A DNA stretch of 64,000 nt from Alkaliphilus peptidifermentans DSM 18978. GTDB taxonomy: Bacteria > Bacillota > Clostridia > Peptostreptococcales > Natronincolaceae. Within the stretch, counting starts at the first letter, position 1. The number at the start of each line of letters is the position of its first letter. Where the stretch lies: positions 62,001-126,000 of the forward strand of contig NZ_FMUS01000009.1 in assembly GCF_900101495.1 (NCBI RefSeq). Reading direction: 5' to 3'. This document shows, one piece after another, positions 16,344 to 24,988 of this stretch. The position numbers and the translations under genes were made by a program. The notes beneath the pieces were generated by a model that was not told where the DNA came from, did not search any database, and was given only the letters and a program-made list of their open reading frames with translations.

Positions 16344-18335
16344 TTATTGAAGAATATCCTTTACAAACTGTGGTACATACTTTTCTTCGATAGAACCATA
16401 AAACAATGCATAATCTTCATAACCATAAAATGCTAACATGTACCTTGGATAGTTGTCTCTTATCCATTGTTCTGAATAGTTCTCCAATATCCCTTCTATT
16501 TGAGTCTTATCTAATATTTCTAATCGACTTCTACCTTGTGCTTCTTTATTGTAGATGTAATGTGAATCATCTGGTGAGGTCACTTTCTCAATTACTACGT
16601 ATTGTATATCCTCCGGGGTTACTATAGCCTTTTCTAAGTAGTTGTGCTGTTGCATCCATTCTTCAAGAATATTAAAGGATTTAAGCCAGGATATGTCTAT
16701 ATTGCCGGTCATTAACCAATCATTTTCTTCTACAAAATCTTCGTCAATCTCAAAATATATTTGTCCCCAGGGAGTTCTTGAATCATTGAGATTTTCATAG
16801 CTTGCTGAAGTTACTTCTTTCTTTATTATTTCCATGACCTGTTGAATCTCATCTGAATCTACAATTGATACAGATTTACTTATTTCATTAGATCTAATAA
16901 CTATTTTTTTTGTTGCAGCGGGGCTCAGTTGAATAATTGGATAGTTAATATTTTTGTACTCTAAAGATTCATAAATCGGCTTTAATAGTTCTTTATAATC
17001 TTTATAATCAATGGTATATTTTCTTGCAACTTTGCCTCCATCAACAAGCTGATAAATTAATGTTACATCCTTTACACTGTCTCCATAAATTACTGGCAAT
17101 TTTTTTCCCAAGCTTTTATTCTCTAAAATACCTCTATGGAGCTGTTGAAACTTAATTATATTCTCCTGTGATGAATAAATATTATCATCGTTTAGTTCTC
17201 TATAGTAGTAGATACTATTAAAATATACTCCTTCTATTTCTGCTAATTCCGGTACTCTTCTTTGATATCCTGTTATGTCAAATGTTATACCTGTAAGAAG
17301 AATAGTAATAACAATTAAGTATAGTAGATAATCCCTTAGCATTTTTTTTGTAAAAATTCTAACAGATTTTAGCAAAACTCCTTCGGCAATACAGTAGCCT
17401 ATAAAGGAAAAGGCAGCATAACCAAATAAAACCCAGGCAAATCCTGCCCTTATACTATAAATATATACTCCACCTAAAAGCATACTGCAAAAAGCAACAC
17501 CATATTTAAAGAGATAATGAAGCTTGGTAAATACAATTGACTGCAGGTTCAACTCCAGCTTCCTCTTATTGTACAAGAAAATTCCTACAAAATAGATAAA
17601 TATACAATACAATATATATGCTAATACTTCCTTCCATTGAAGGCTGCTATGCAATTCTAAAACTCTAATTATTGGTGATAAATCAAAGAATAGGTTATCT
17701 TTGTAGTAATTTGTAGCAAACCCATATAGCAGGCTGTCTAAGCTATAATATACTAAAACCCAAAGTCCCGCAGGCAGAAGCAATATAATGTAGGATAAAA
17801 TTCCCTGTACTACAGAAATGCCTGTGACAACACCAACAAAAACTGTTGTAAGAAAAATAACCACATTCAAAAGTATTGTTGAGCCAGTCCAGATTAATAT
17901 ATCCATAGTTGTATAAAAGACTTCTAAATTAAAAATTATTTTTATTATGAAACCCGTTATTGCTACAAATATAACAGGAAGGGTCAAAAACAACATTCCT
18001 ATAGCAACCTTACTATTAAAGAGTTTATTTCTTTTAATAGGAAGGCTATGAATCATATCTGAGGGATTTTTACTCTGCATATAATTAAATAGCAAAGCTG
18101 CAAATAGCACCGGTATAGTAATTATTAGTAATTGTTGTAATGACTCATGTCTAAAGGTGAAAATTCCCTCTAGTACATATCTGCTGCTGTAGTTATCTAA
18201 TGATGACAGGGTCATTAAAATTCTTATAGGAACCATAAAAAACAAGGCAACAAAGTAAAGAATCCCCATCCAGTAAAATCGTTTTAGACTATTTTTAATA
18301 ATACCTGTGTTAAAATATGACGTTTTCAATGACAT
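16344..18335 (-). CDS. ABC-2 type transporter permease
   Basis: The 663-residue membrane protein has about six N-terminal helices, a second membrane cluster near residues 280-350 and a long extracytoplasmic C-terminal domain. SKNPSDMIHSLPIKRNKLF early on is typical of permeases paired with GntR/YtrA-regulated ATPases. The start ATG 18335 lies inside the 3' end of the ATPase gene (26-bp overlap). The substrate is unknown; such systems often respond to cell-wall antibiotics. Confidence 0.8.
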   Translation of the reverse strand: MSLKTSYFNTGIIKNSLKRFYWMGILYFVALFFMVPIRILMTLSSLDNYSSRYVLEGIFTFRHESLQQLLIITIPVLFAALLFNYMQSKNPSDMIHSLPIKRNKLFNSKVAIGMLFLTLPVIFVAITGFIIKIIFNLEVFYTTMDILIWTGSTILLNVVIFLTTVFVGVVTGISVVQGILSYIILLLPAGLWVLVYYSLDSLLYGFATNYYKDNLFFDLSPIIRVLELHSSLQWKEVLAYILYCIFIYFVGIFLYNKRKLELNLQSIVFTKLHYLFKYGVAFCSMLLGGVYIYSIRAGFAWVLFGYAAFSFIGYCIAEGVLLKSVRIFTKKMLRDYLLYLIVITILLTGITFDITGYQRRVPELAEIEGVYFNSIYYYRELNDDNIYSSQENIIKFQQLHRGILENKSLGKKLPVIYGDSVKDVTLIYQLVDGGKVARKYTIDYKDYKELLKPIYESLEYKNINYPIIQLSPAATKKIVIRSNEISKSVSIVDSDEIQQVMEIIKKEVTSASYENLNDSRTPWGQIYFEIDEDFVEENDWLMTGNIDISWLKSFNILEEWMQQHNYLEKAIVTPEDIQYVVIEKVTSPDDSHYIYNKEAQGRSRLEILDKTQIEGILENYSEQWIRDNYPRYMLAFYGYEDYALFYGSIEEKYVPQFVKDILQ

Positions 18336-19209
18336 ACCCTTTATCCCCCATTTCATATATAAATATTTCCTCAAGTGTCAAAGGCAGAGCATCTAATAAT
18401 AGGGGTCTATACCCGTTAAAGTGAGTTAAAACCTTTTCTCTGTCACCTCTCACAATAAAAAGCATAACGCTGCCCCTCTGTTCTTTATAAAGTACATTGA
18501 TTTTATTAAAGCTTTCTTCTATAGGTGGTTCTCTAAAGGCAACCTGAACCTTGTGTATATCCTTTTTTAAATCATCCATATCTTTTTCCATCAATAGGCT
18601 TCCTTCATGGAGGATAGCAATATGATCGCATAAGTCCTCCAGCTCCCTTAAATTATGGGATGAAATTATAATGGTGATTTCTCTTTCTGCTACTTCTTGA
18701 ATAAGTAGATTTTTTACTTTTTGACGCATTACTGAATCTAATCCATCCAGCGGCTCATCTAAAATTAGTACATCTGGCATAATTGATAAAGTAAGCCAAA
18801 AAGCAACCTGTCGCTGCATACCCTTAGATAATTTGTGGATTTTTTTATTAAAGTCAATTTTAAACACCTTTTGAAGTCTTTGATATCTATCTTCATTCCA
18901 TGTAATATATATGTCTCTATAGAATTTTGCCATATCCTCTATTGTATAAGAGGAAAAGAAATATAAAGCATCTGGAATAAAGATGACCCTTTGCTTTAGC
19001 TTCTCGTTTTCAAAAACTCTATCATTATCTATGAAAACCTCACCTTTATCCTCTTTATAAATTCCGGCTAAAGTCTTTAAAAATGTTGTTTTACCAGCAC
19101 CATTTGAACCCAGCAGTCCATAAATAGAGCCTTTATTAATATATAGGCTAACATCTTTAATTGCCTCAAAGTCTTCAAATATCTTTGTAAGATTCTTTAC
19201 TTCAATCAT
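18310..19209 (-). CDS. ABC transporter ATP-binding protein
   Basis: The 299-residue ATPase has Walker A GSNGAGKTT, signature LSKGMQRQVAF, Walker B VLILDEPLDGLD and a switch His in SSHNLRELE. It overlaps the GntR gene by 8 bp and the permease gene by 26 bp, so the three form one unit. ATG 19209 is chosen for the AAGGGGTGGAAGTAAAA site and because the encoded MIEVKNLTKIF is a normal ATPase start. Confidence 0.9.
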   Translation of the reverse strand: MIEVKNLTKIFEDFEAIKDVSLYINKGSIYGLLGSNGAGKTTFLKTLAGIYKEDKGEVFIDNDRVFENEKLKQRVIFIPDALYFFSSYTIEDMAKFYRDIYITWNEDRYQRLQKVFKIDFNKKIHKLSKGMQRQVAFWLTLSIMPDVLILDEPLDGLDSVMRQKVKNLLIQEVAEREITIIISSHNLRELEDLCDHIAILHEGSLLMEKDMDDLKKDIHKVQVAFREPPIEESFNKINVLYKEQRGSVMLFIVRGDREKVLTHFNGYRPLLLDALPLTLEEIFIYEMGDKGYVIENVIF

Positions 19210-19591
19210 TTTTACTTCCACCCCTTTTCTTGTCATTCACATATGATATAATTTCTATAATCTCTTCTTCCTTCATTCCCAAATACATTGCTTCTGACAT
19301 AACCTTAATTAATTCTTCCTTTAATGATTTTAGTTTTTCATTTTGAATATTAGTAATTATTGGAGCCACAAAATTTCCCTTCCCCTTTACTGTATAAATA
19401 TATCCCTGACGCTCCAGTTCCCTGTAGGCTTTTTGTATGGTGTTGGGGTTAATAGTCAGCTGTTGAGCTAATACCCGTACTGAAGGTAATTGTTCTTCTG
19501 GCTTTAAAACTTCACTAATTACCATCTCCTTTATTTTAGCTATCAGTTGCTCATAAATAGGAAGACGGCTCCTTAAATCTAATTCAAACAT
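19202..19591 (-). CDS. GntR/YtrA-family repressor
   Basis: This 129-residue regulator has a winged helix (IYEQLIAKIKEMVISEVLKPEEQLPSVRVLAQQLTIN...) and the short helical tail typical of YtrA-type GntR proteins. It is first in the GntR-ATPase-permease operon, so autoregulation of the transporter is likely. AAAGGAGTGAAGGA precedes ATG 19591. Confidence 0.88.
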   Translation of the reverse strand: MFELDLRSRLPIYEQLIAKIKEMVISEVLKPEEQLPSVRVLAQQLTINPNTIQKAYRELERQGYIYTVKGKGNFVAPIITNIQNEKLKSLKEELIKVMSEAMYLGMKEEEIIEIISYVNDKKRGGSKND

Positions 19592-19635
19592 TCCTTCACT
19601 CCTTTCCAAACTGTAGTAAGAGAACTAACTGTATT

Positions 19636-19661
19636 AATACTCATAATACGGTTATAGTATA
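19636..19661 (-). promoter_or_regulatory. Candidate GntR operator
   Basis: Half-sites ATACT/AGTAT frame a 26-bp imperfect inverted repeat 45 bases before the gntR start and overlap a TATACT -10-like box. The rest of the 19592-19932 gap contains an imperfect hairpin near 19762-19800 that could end the lipoprotein transcript; nothing else is clear. Confidence 0.3.
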
Positions 19662-19932
19662 CATGATATTTTAAAATTTGTATATAAGAAAATAATAATA
19701 TATTTAGTAAATATCTAATTAGTTTTTTCCACATAAAAAAATATCTAATAATTAAAAGAAGACCTCCTTTCAGCTTAAAAATCAACTGAAAAGAAGTCAT
19801 TTTTGAAATTGCATAATTTAAATTATCATTCTTTACACACAAGATACATCTTATATAGCCCCACGGGAACTCAATTTATTGTGTTAAAGAATCAACCAAA
19901 GGTAATTATATACTTTCCTCAAATGTTAATTT

Positions 19933-20583
19933 CTATCCTGCTGTAGGTAAGCCAAGAACTATTCTAGTTATTATATTGCTTTCGTCGACATAAATTGCAA
20001 TAACAACAGGCATCTCTCCTATAACTCCTCCATGAAGAAAGTAAACCTCCACTGCATCATATTGTCGGTAATTTCTTACCAGACTTCTATAGAAATCACT
20101 TTCTTCATAGGCATCAATTTTATGACCCTTTAGGTCATATTGATTTTTAACTACTTCAATAGAATCCCCAACCTTAATATCGGCGTCATTAACATGAGCT
20201 TTTGTTATATCAATTTGAATAATTGTGCTATCGCTAATATCGAATTTTTTCTCATAATTGCTATTATACATGATTAGTTCTATGTGGTCATACACCAGCA
20301 GCATGAAATATCCCTTTAAAATTATTAGTCCTTCATCTTCTATGTTGATTATGCCATCAGGTTCACCTAATACATCAATTACTTCCTTATATGACATTCC
20401 GAAATCTAATTGAGGTAATATAGCTTTGTATTTTGGAAGTTCCTCATCTACAATATCTTTATTAGTTGCTTCGATTATCTTATCATTTTCTTTATCACCT
20501 GATGTACCCTTATCACCAGTACTTGAACATGCCGTCAACAATAAAGCTGTAACAATAATTAACAATATAAATTTCTTATACAT
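19933..20583 (-). CDS. Lipoprotein, unknown function
   Basis: The 216-residue product has a lipobox signal peptide (LIIVTALLLTAC, lipidated Cys near residue 19) and a Ser/Gly/Asp-rich linker. A globular domain follows, with FGMSYKEVIDVLGEPDG, a motif of SmpA/BamE-like folds. It is exported and membrane-anchored. AGGAGGGAAAAA precedes the ATG. Confidence 0.75.
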   Translation of the reverse strand: MYKKFILLIIVTALLLTACSSTGDKGTSGDKENDKIIEATNKDIVDEELPKYKAILPQLDFGMSYKEVIDVLGEPDGIINIEDEGLIILKGYFMLLVYDHIELIMYNSNYEKKFDISDSTIIQIDITKAHVNDADIKVGDSIEVVKNQYDLKGHKIDAYEESDFYRSLVRNYRQYDAVEVYFLHGGVIGEMPVVIAIYVDESNIITRIVLGLPTAG

Positions 20584-20661
20584 TTTTTCCCTCCTCAATT
20601 AAAGGTAATTTTGCAATTTCCTAAATTATTAACCAATATATAAAATATGCTGCAATAAATA

Positions 20662-20679
20662 GTTAGTGCACACACTAAC
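20662..20679. repeat. Short perfect inverted repeat in a divergent intergenic region
   Basis: GTTAGTG-CACA-CACTAAC lies between the divergent lipoprotein and S41 peptidase genes. It could be an operator; no run of T follows, so it is not a terminator. Confidence 0.4.
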
Positions 20680-20805
20680 CATAGGCGGTGAACGTCATCA
20701 AGGTTAATGAGGTATGATTTACACTTCCCACTATATAATTATCTTTATATTATATCGAGTATATTTTGTAATTGTTGTCTTTTATTGTAATTACTTTATT
20801 ATTTT

Positions 20806-20833
20806 TTGTAATAATTAAGCCCTAAGTTATAAT
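20806..20833 (+). promoter_or_regulatory. Promoter of the S41 peptidase gene
   Basis: TTGTAA, 16-base spacer, TATAAT. A second TG-TATAAT at 20864-20869 lacks a -35 and is an alternative. Confidence 0.45.
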
Positions 20834-20915
20834 GTTACACATACCCTTCCAAATAATATATGTTATAATTAGTAATTAAGCCTAAATATTGGATTTATGA
20901 AAGGAGAGATTTAAA

Positions 20916-22631
20916 GTGAAAAAAGGCTGGTTAGTTATAGCAATTATTATAATCTGTCTAATTTTAATTTCATATTCTATAGGTTATAAAGCAGATAAAG
21001 ACCATGAATTCGTTGGTGGATCAAAAATAGAGTATATAAATTTATCAGAAGATAAGGTAGATGACCTGGTGCTACTTGGTAAAATATGGGGCTACTTAAA
21101 ATATTATCATCCAAATGTTGCAGCTGGTAAATACAATTGGGATTATGAGTTATTTAGAATACTACCAGATTATCTTGATGCAAATACCCCAAATGAAATC
21201 GATAAGATATTACTCACTTGGATAGATGACCTTGGAAAATTCGAATTGGTTGATCCAGAAAAAGAAAGACCTGGCGAGATTAAAATGTCTCCTAATTTAG
21301 ATTGGATTTCTAATTCAAGTTTGTCTACAGACTTGATACTTAAGCTTAGTGATATAAAAAATGCTAAAAGAACCAGTAAGCATTATTACGTTGACTTAGC
21401 TATGGGAGTAGGAAACCCGCAATTTAAAAATGAAGGGTCATATTCATCAACTCAGTATCCCGATGCTGGCTATCGATTATTATCTTTATATCGTTATTGG
21501 AATATTATTGAATATTATTTCCCTTACAAATACTTGATTGATGATAATTGGGATGACGTTTTACATGAATTTATACCAAAATTAATTGAAGCATCCGATG
21601 AGCTTGAATATAAGCTTTCTATTTTAGAATTAGTTACAAGAGTTAAGGATACTCATGCAAATGTATGGGATAATACTCTTGAAAATCACTGGGGTGAATA
21701 TTATGCACCCTTGGAAATTACATTTGTAGAGGATAAAGCAATTGTAACAGATTACCATGATATTCAATTGGGTGAAGCATCCGGACTGAAAATCGGCGAT
21801 ATAATAACAAGGGTTAATGGCAAATCTGTTGAAGAAATTATAAACGAAAGATTAAAATATACACCTGCTTCTAACTATCCAACACAAATAAGAAATATTG
21901 CAGCTAATCTCCTAAGAGGGAATACCACTTATTTAAAAATTGAGTATATACGGGATGAAAAAGTAGATGCTATTGATATTCTATGTTATAGCAGTGAAGA
22001 GATGACTATTGAAAATAGATTTCAAAAAAATAAGGATTATTTTAAAAGGATTAGCCCTGAAATAGCCTATATTTATATGGGTGCTTTAAAAAGCAAGGAT
22101 ATTCCAGATATTATGGAGGAAATAAAGGATACTAATGGTTTAGTAATTGATTTAAGAAGCTATCCTCTTGAATTTGCTGTTTTTAAGCTAGGGGAATATT
22201 TAATGCCCCAAGGTACAGATTTTGTAAAGTTTTCTAATGGTAGTATAACTGACCCCGGACTTTTTACAATGACAAACACATTAAAGGTGGGTAAAGAAAA
22301 TAAGGATTATTATAAGGGTAAGGTTGTCATTTTAGTTAATGAGCTTACTCTTAGTCAGGCCGAGTATACTGCTATGGCCTTTAGAGTTGCACCAAGGGCT
22401 ACTGTGATTGGAAGCACCACAGCTGGTGCAGATGGAAATGTATCTACATTTAATCTTCCAGGGGGAATAACAACAGCCATAAGTGGAATTGGTGTGTACT
22501 ACCCTGATGGAGGAGAAACACAGAGAATTGGCATAGTCCCGGATATTGAGGTTAAGCCTACAATTGAAGGAATTAAATCAAATAGGGATGAATTACTTGA
22601 AAAGGCTATTGAAGTAATTAATCAGCAGTAA
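20916..22631 (+). CDS. S41-family peptidase, membrane-anchored
   Basis: The 571-residue protein starts with an N-terminal signal anchor (residues 4-26). A helical region follows, then a PDZ-like segment (LKIGDIITRVNGKSVEEI) and the tail-specific protease domain, with a catalytic Ser near residue 480 in ELTLSQAEYTAMAF and GADGNVSTFNLPGGI. It probably cleaves exported proteins or peptides. GTG start behind AAAGGAGAGATTTAAA. It is monocistronic and divergent from the lipoprotein gene. Its substrate is unknown. Confidence 0.85.
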   Translation: MKKGWLVIAIIIICLILISYSIGYKADKDHEFVGGSKIEYINLSEDKVDDLVLLGKIWGYLKYYHPNVAAGKYNWDYELFRILPDYLDANTPNEIDKILLTWIDDLGKFELVDPEKERPGEIKMSPNLDWISNSSLSTDLILKLSDIKNAKRTSKHYYVDLAMGVGNPQFKNEGSYSSTQYPDAGYRLLSLYRYWNIIEYYFPYKYLIDDNWDDVLHEFIPKLIEASDELEYKLSILELVTRVKDTHANVWDNTLENHWGEYYAPLEITFVEDKAIVTDYHDIQLGEASGLKIGDIITRVNGKSVEEIINERLKYTPASNYPTQIRNIAANLLRGNTTYLKIEYIRDEKVDAIDILCYSSEEMTIENRFQKNKDYFKRISPEIAYIYMGALKSKDIPDIMEEIKDTNGLVIDLRSYPLEFAVFKLGEYLMPQGTDFVKFSNGSITDPGLFTMTNTLKVGKENKDYYKGKVVILVNELTLSQAEYTAMAFRVAPRATVIGSTTAGADGNVSTFNLPGGITTAISGIGVYYPDGGETQRIGIVPDIEVKPTIEGIKSNRDELLEKAIEVINQQ

Positions 22632-22660
22632 GGGTTATTAACCTAATAATTAAGCTATGT

Positions 22661-22698
22661 AAAAACCAGCCCCCAATATTAATTGAGGGCTGGTTTTT
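22661..22698. terminator. Bidirectional terminator between the S41 gene and pyrE
   Basis: AAAAACCAGCCC pairs with GGGCTGGTTTTT; runs of A and T flank the stem, so it serves both converging genes. Confidence 0.85.
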
Positions 22699-22714
22699 AA
22701 ATGATAAATAGTAT

Positions 22715-23296
22715 CTATTTAATATTTCTACTACCAGGCTTAACTACAGGAAACTTTCCTTCTTTGCATATGGGGCATTCCTCTGCTGTATATGATATTA
22801 CCTCGGTGGTTAATGCAGCCCGCTGCTTTGTACCAAAATCAATTTTACCATTGCTTCTATCTACCAGTAGTGCAACTCCAATTACCTCTCCACCCTGCTC
22901 TTTAACTATATCAATGGTTTCTCTTACTGAGCCACCTGTGGTTATTACATCCTCCGCAACTAAAACCCTAGCTCCTGCCGGGATAGTGAAGCCTCTTCTT
23001 AAAGTCATTTTACCATTTTCTCTTTCAGCAAATATATTAACTGCCTTTAGCTTTCTTGCCATTTCATAGGCTAAAATAATACCACCCATTGCTGGGCCAA
23101 TTACAATATCAACATTATCCTCCATGAATTCATCAGCCAAACCAGCAATTATTTCTTCTGTATACCAGGGATATTGTAATAATCTAGCACACTGCATATA
23201 TTGATTACTATGCCTTCCTGATGTTAGAAGAAAATGTCCCTCCAGTAATAAATTAGTTTCTCGAAAAATTTCTAATACCCTCTCTTTGTTTAACAT
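22715..23296 (-). CDS. pyrE: Orotate phosphoribosyltransferase
   Basis: PyrE joins orotate to PRPP, giving orotidylate. The 193-residue product has FLLTSGRHSNQYMQCA, the PRPP loop VLVAEDVITTGGSV and a C-terminal CPICKEG seen in this PyrE branch. It is the last gene of the pyr operon, 17 bp after pyrD, just before a terminator. Confidence 0.95.
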   Translation of the reverse strand: MLNKERVLEIFRETNLLLEGHFLLTSGRHSNQYMQCARLLQYPWYTEEIIAGLADEFMEDNVDIVIGPAMGGIILAYEMARKLKAVNIFAERENGKMTLRRGFTIPAGARVLVAEDVITTGGSVRETIDIVKEQGGEVIGVALLVDRSNGKIDFGTKQRAALTTEVISYTAEECPICKEGKFPVVKPGSRNIK

Positions 23297-23313
23297 TTTA
23301 TAGCCTTCCTCCC

Positions 23314-24228
23314 TTATATATTTAATGTTCCAATGATATCAATAACCTTATCCTCATTATACTTAACTAAATATTCTTCAACTCCCTCCAGTACATCCAT
23401 AGTTGCCCTGGGGTTTACAAAATTGGCTGTTCCAACAGCTATTCCTGTGGCTCCTGCCAATAAAAACTCTACAGCGTCCTCTCCCGATATGATGCCCCCC
23501 ATTCCAATTATAGGTACCTTTACTGCATTTGCCACCTGATACACCATACGAAGGGCTACTGGCTTAATTGCTGGCCCGGATAAGCCTCCAACAATGTTAC
23601 CTAAAACTGGCTTTCTCCTATAAATATCAATTGCCATGCCTAGTAGGGTGTTAATTAAGGAGATTGCATCTGCCCCTGCTGCTTCAGCTGCCTTTGCTAT
23701 TGCAGCTATGTCTGTAACATTGGGTGTAAGCTTCACAATAAGAGGCTGCTTTGCTCTTTTTTTAACCTCTTTAACCACATATGATACCATTTCTGTATCG
23801 GTACCAAAGCATACCCCGCCTTCTTTAACATTAGGACATGATATGTTTAGCTCTAATAGATCTACATCTTCATCATACAGTCGTTCCACTACACTGCAAT
23901 ACTCCTCTAGGGTTTTACCTGCAATATTTACAACTATTTTTGTATCATATTTTCTAAGGAATGGAATGTCTTTTTTTATAAATTCTTCTATTCCAGGGTT
24001 TTGAAGTCCAACACTATTTAACATTCCTCCGTATGTTTCAGCAACCCTAACGCCAGAATTTCCCTTCCAAGGAACACTGGCAACTCCCTTTGTTACCACT
24101 GCCCCTAATTGGTTTAAATCTATATACTCTCCATATTCAAGTCCCGAGCCAAAGGTACCTGATGCCGTCATAACAGGATTTTTCAGTTCAACTCCTGCTA
24201 TATTTACTTTTAGATCAGGTCTATTCAT
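23314..24228 (-). CDS. pyrD: Dihydroorotate dehydrogenase B, catalytic subunit
   Basis: This 304-residue FMN subunit of the NAD-linked class 1B enzyme oxidises dihydroorotate. The motif NISCPNVKEGG contains the catalytic Cys of class 1B, and GNIVGGLSGPAIKP and GMGGIISGEDAVEF bind FMN. It overlaps pyrK by 8 bp, consistent with the PyrD-PyrK complex. Confidence 0.96.
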   Translation of the reverse strand: MNRPDLKVNIAGVELKNPVMTASGTFGSGLEYGEYIDLNQLGAVVTKGVASVPWKGNSGVRVAETYGGMLNSVGLQNPGIEEFIKKDIPFLRKYDTKIVVNIAGKTLEEYCSVVERLYDEDVDLLELNISCPNVKEGGVCFGTDTEMVSYVVKEVKKRAKQPLIVKLTPNVTDIAAIAKAAEAAGADAISLINTLLGMAIDIYRRKPVLGNIVGGLSGPAIKPVALRMVYQVANAVKVPIIGMGGIISGEDAVEFLLAGATGIAVGTANFVNPRATMDVLEGVEEYLVKYNEDKVIDIIGTLNI

Positions 24229-24988
24229 CCCACATCACCTCATCTCTCCAAAAAACCGGGCCATCCTTGCATACCCGTTTATAATCCCAATCATCATCCT
24301 TCTTTGACTTACATGTACATACCAGACAGGCTCCAATACCACAGGCCATTCTTTCCTCCATTGATAGCTGAGCTTCTATTTTCTTCTCTTTTGACCAATC
24401 TGCTACAGCCTTAAGCATTGGCTTTGGTCCACAGCTATATATCATGGTAGCCTTTGGTGGATGCTTATGAAGTAAATCTATAACATTTCCCTTAACTCCA
24501 TTGCTTCCATCTTCTGTTGCAACATAAACCTTATCTGTGTACATTCTGAACTCCTTAACTAAAATCGGATCACATCTAAACCCTAAATATACTGATATAT
24601 CACCCTTTAACCTCTTGACCAGTTCTAGTAAAGGTGGCACTCCAATTCCTCCACCTACCACCACATGCTCTTTAGTATCCTCAGATATGGTAAATCCATT
24701 ACCAAAGGGTCCCATCATCTGGATTGAGTCCCCCTCCTGCATTTGGCTAAAATCTGCTGTCCCTTTTCCTACAACTGCATATACAAGCTTTATTTGTCCA
24801 TTTTCTTTATCAATCTCACAAATGCTTATAGGTCTTGGTAGTAATAGGTCTTTCCTAATACTATATAGGTTAACAAATTGACCAACCGTAGCTTCATTGG
24901 ATATTGTATCAACCGATAACGTCATTTCGAATATTCCATCCACCAATTGTTGATTTTTCTTAATAATCCCTGTTAATCTTTCCTTCAT
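24221..24988 (-). CDS. pyrK: Dihydroorotate dehydrogenase B, electron transfer subunit
   Basis: PyrK passes electrons from PyrD to NAD through FAD and a 2Fe-2S cluster. The 255-residue product has the FAD-binding [15 protein letters not shown]-side [14 protein letters not shown] and cluster cysteines in [12 protein letters not shown] and a following VCKDGPVF. It overlaps carB by 4 bp. Confidence 0.96.
   Translation of the reverse strand: MKERLTGIIKKNQQLVDGIFEMTLSVDTISNEATVGQFVNLYSIRKDLLLPRPISICEIDKENGQIKLVYAVVGKGTADFSQMQEGDSIQMMGPFGNGFTISEDTKEHVVVGGGIGVPPLLELVKRLKGDISVYLGFRCDPILVKEFRMYTDKVYVATEDGSNGVKGNVIDLLHKHPPKATMIYSCGPKPMLKAVADWSKEKKIEAQLSMEERMACGIGACLVCTCKSKKDDDWDYKRVCKDGPVFWRDEVMWDE

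Noticed and set aside
19579-19842. Minus-strand frame of 87 codons upstream of gntR
   Set aside because: It overlaps the gntR start, includes the -10-like and operator-like bases and has no good ribosome site.
20662-20679. Terminator upstream of the S41 peptidase gene
   Set aside because: The inverted repeat has no adjacent T-run in either direction.
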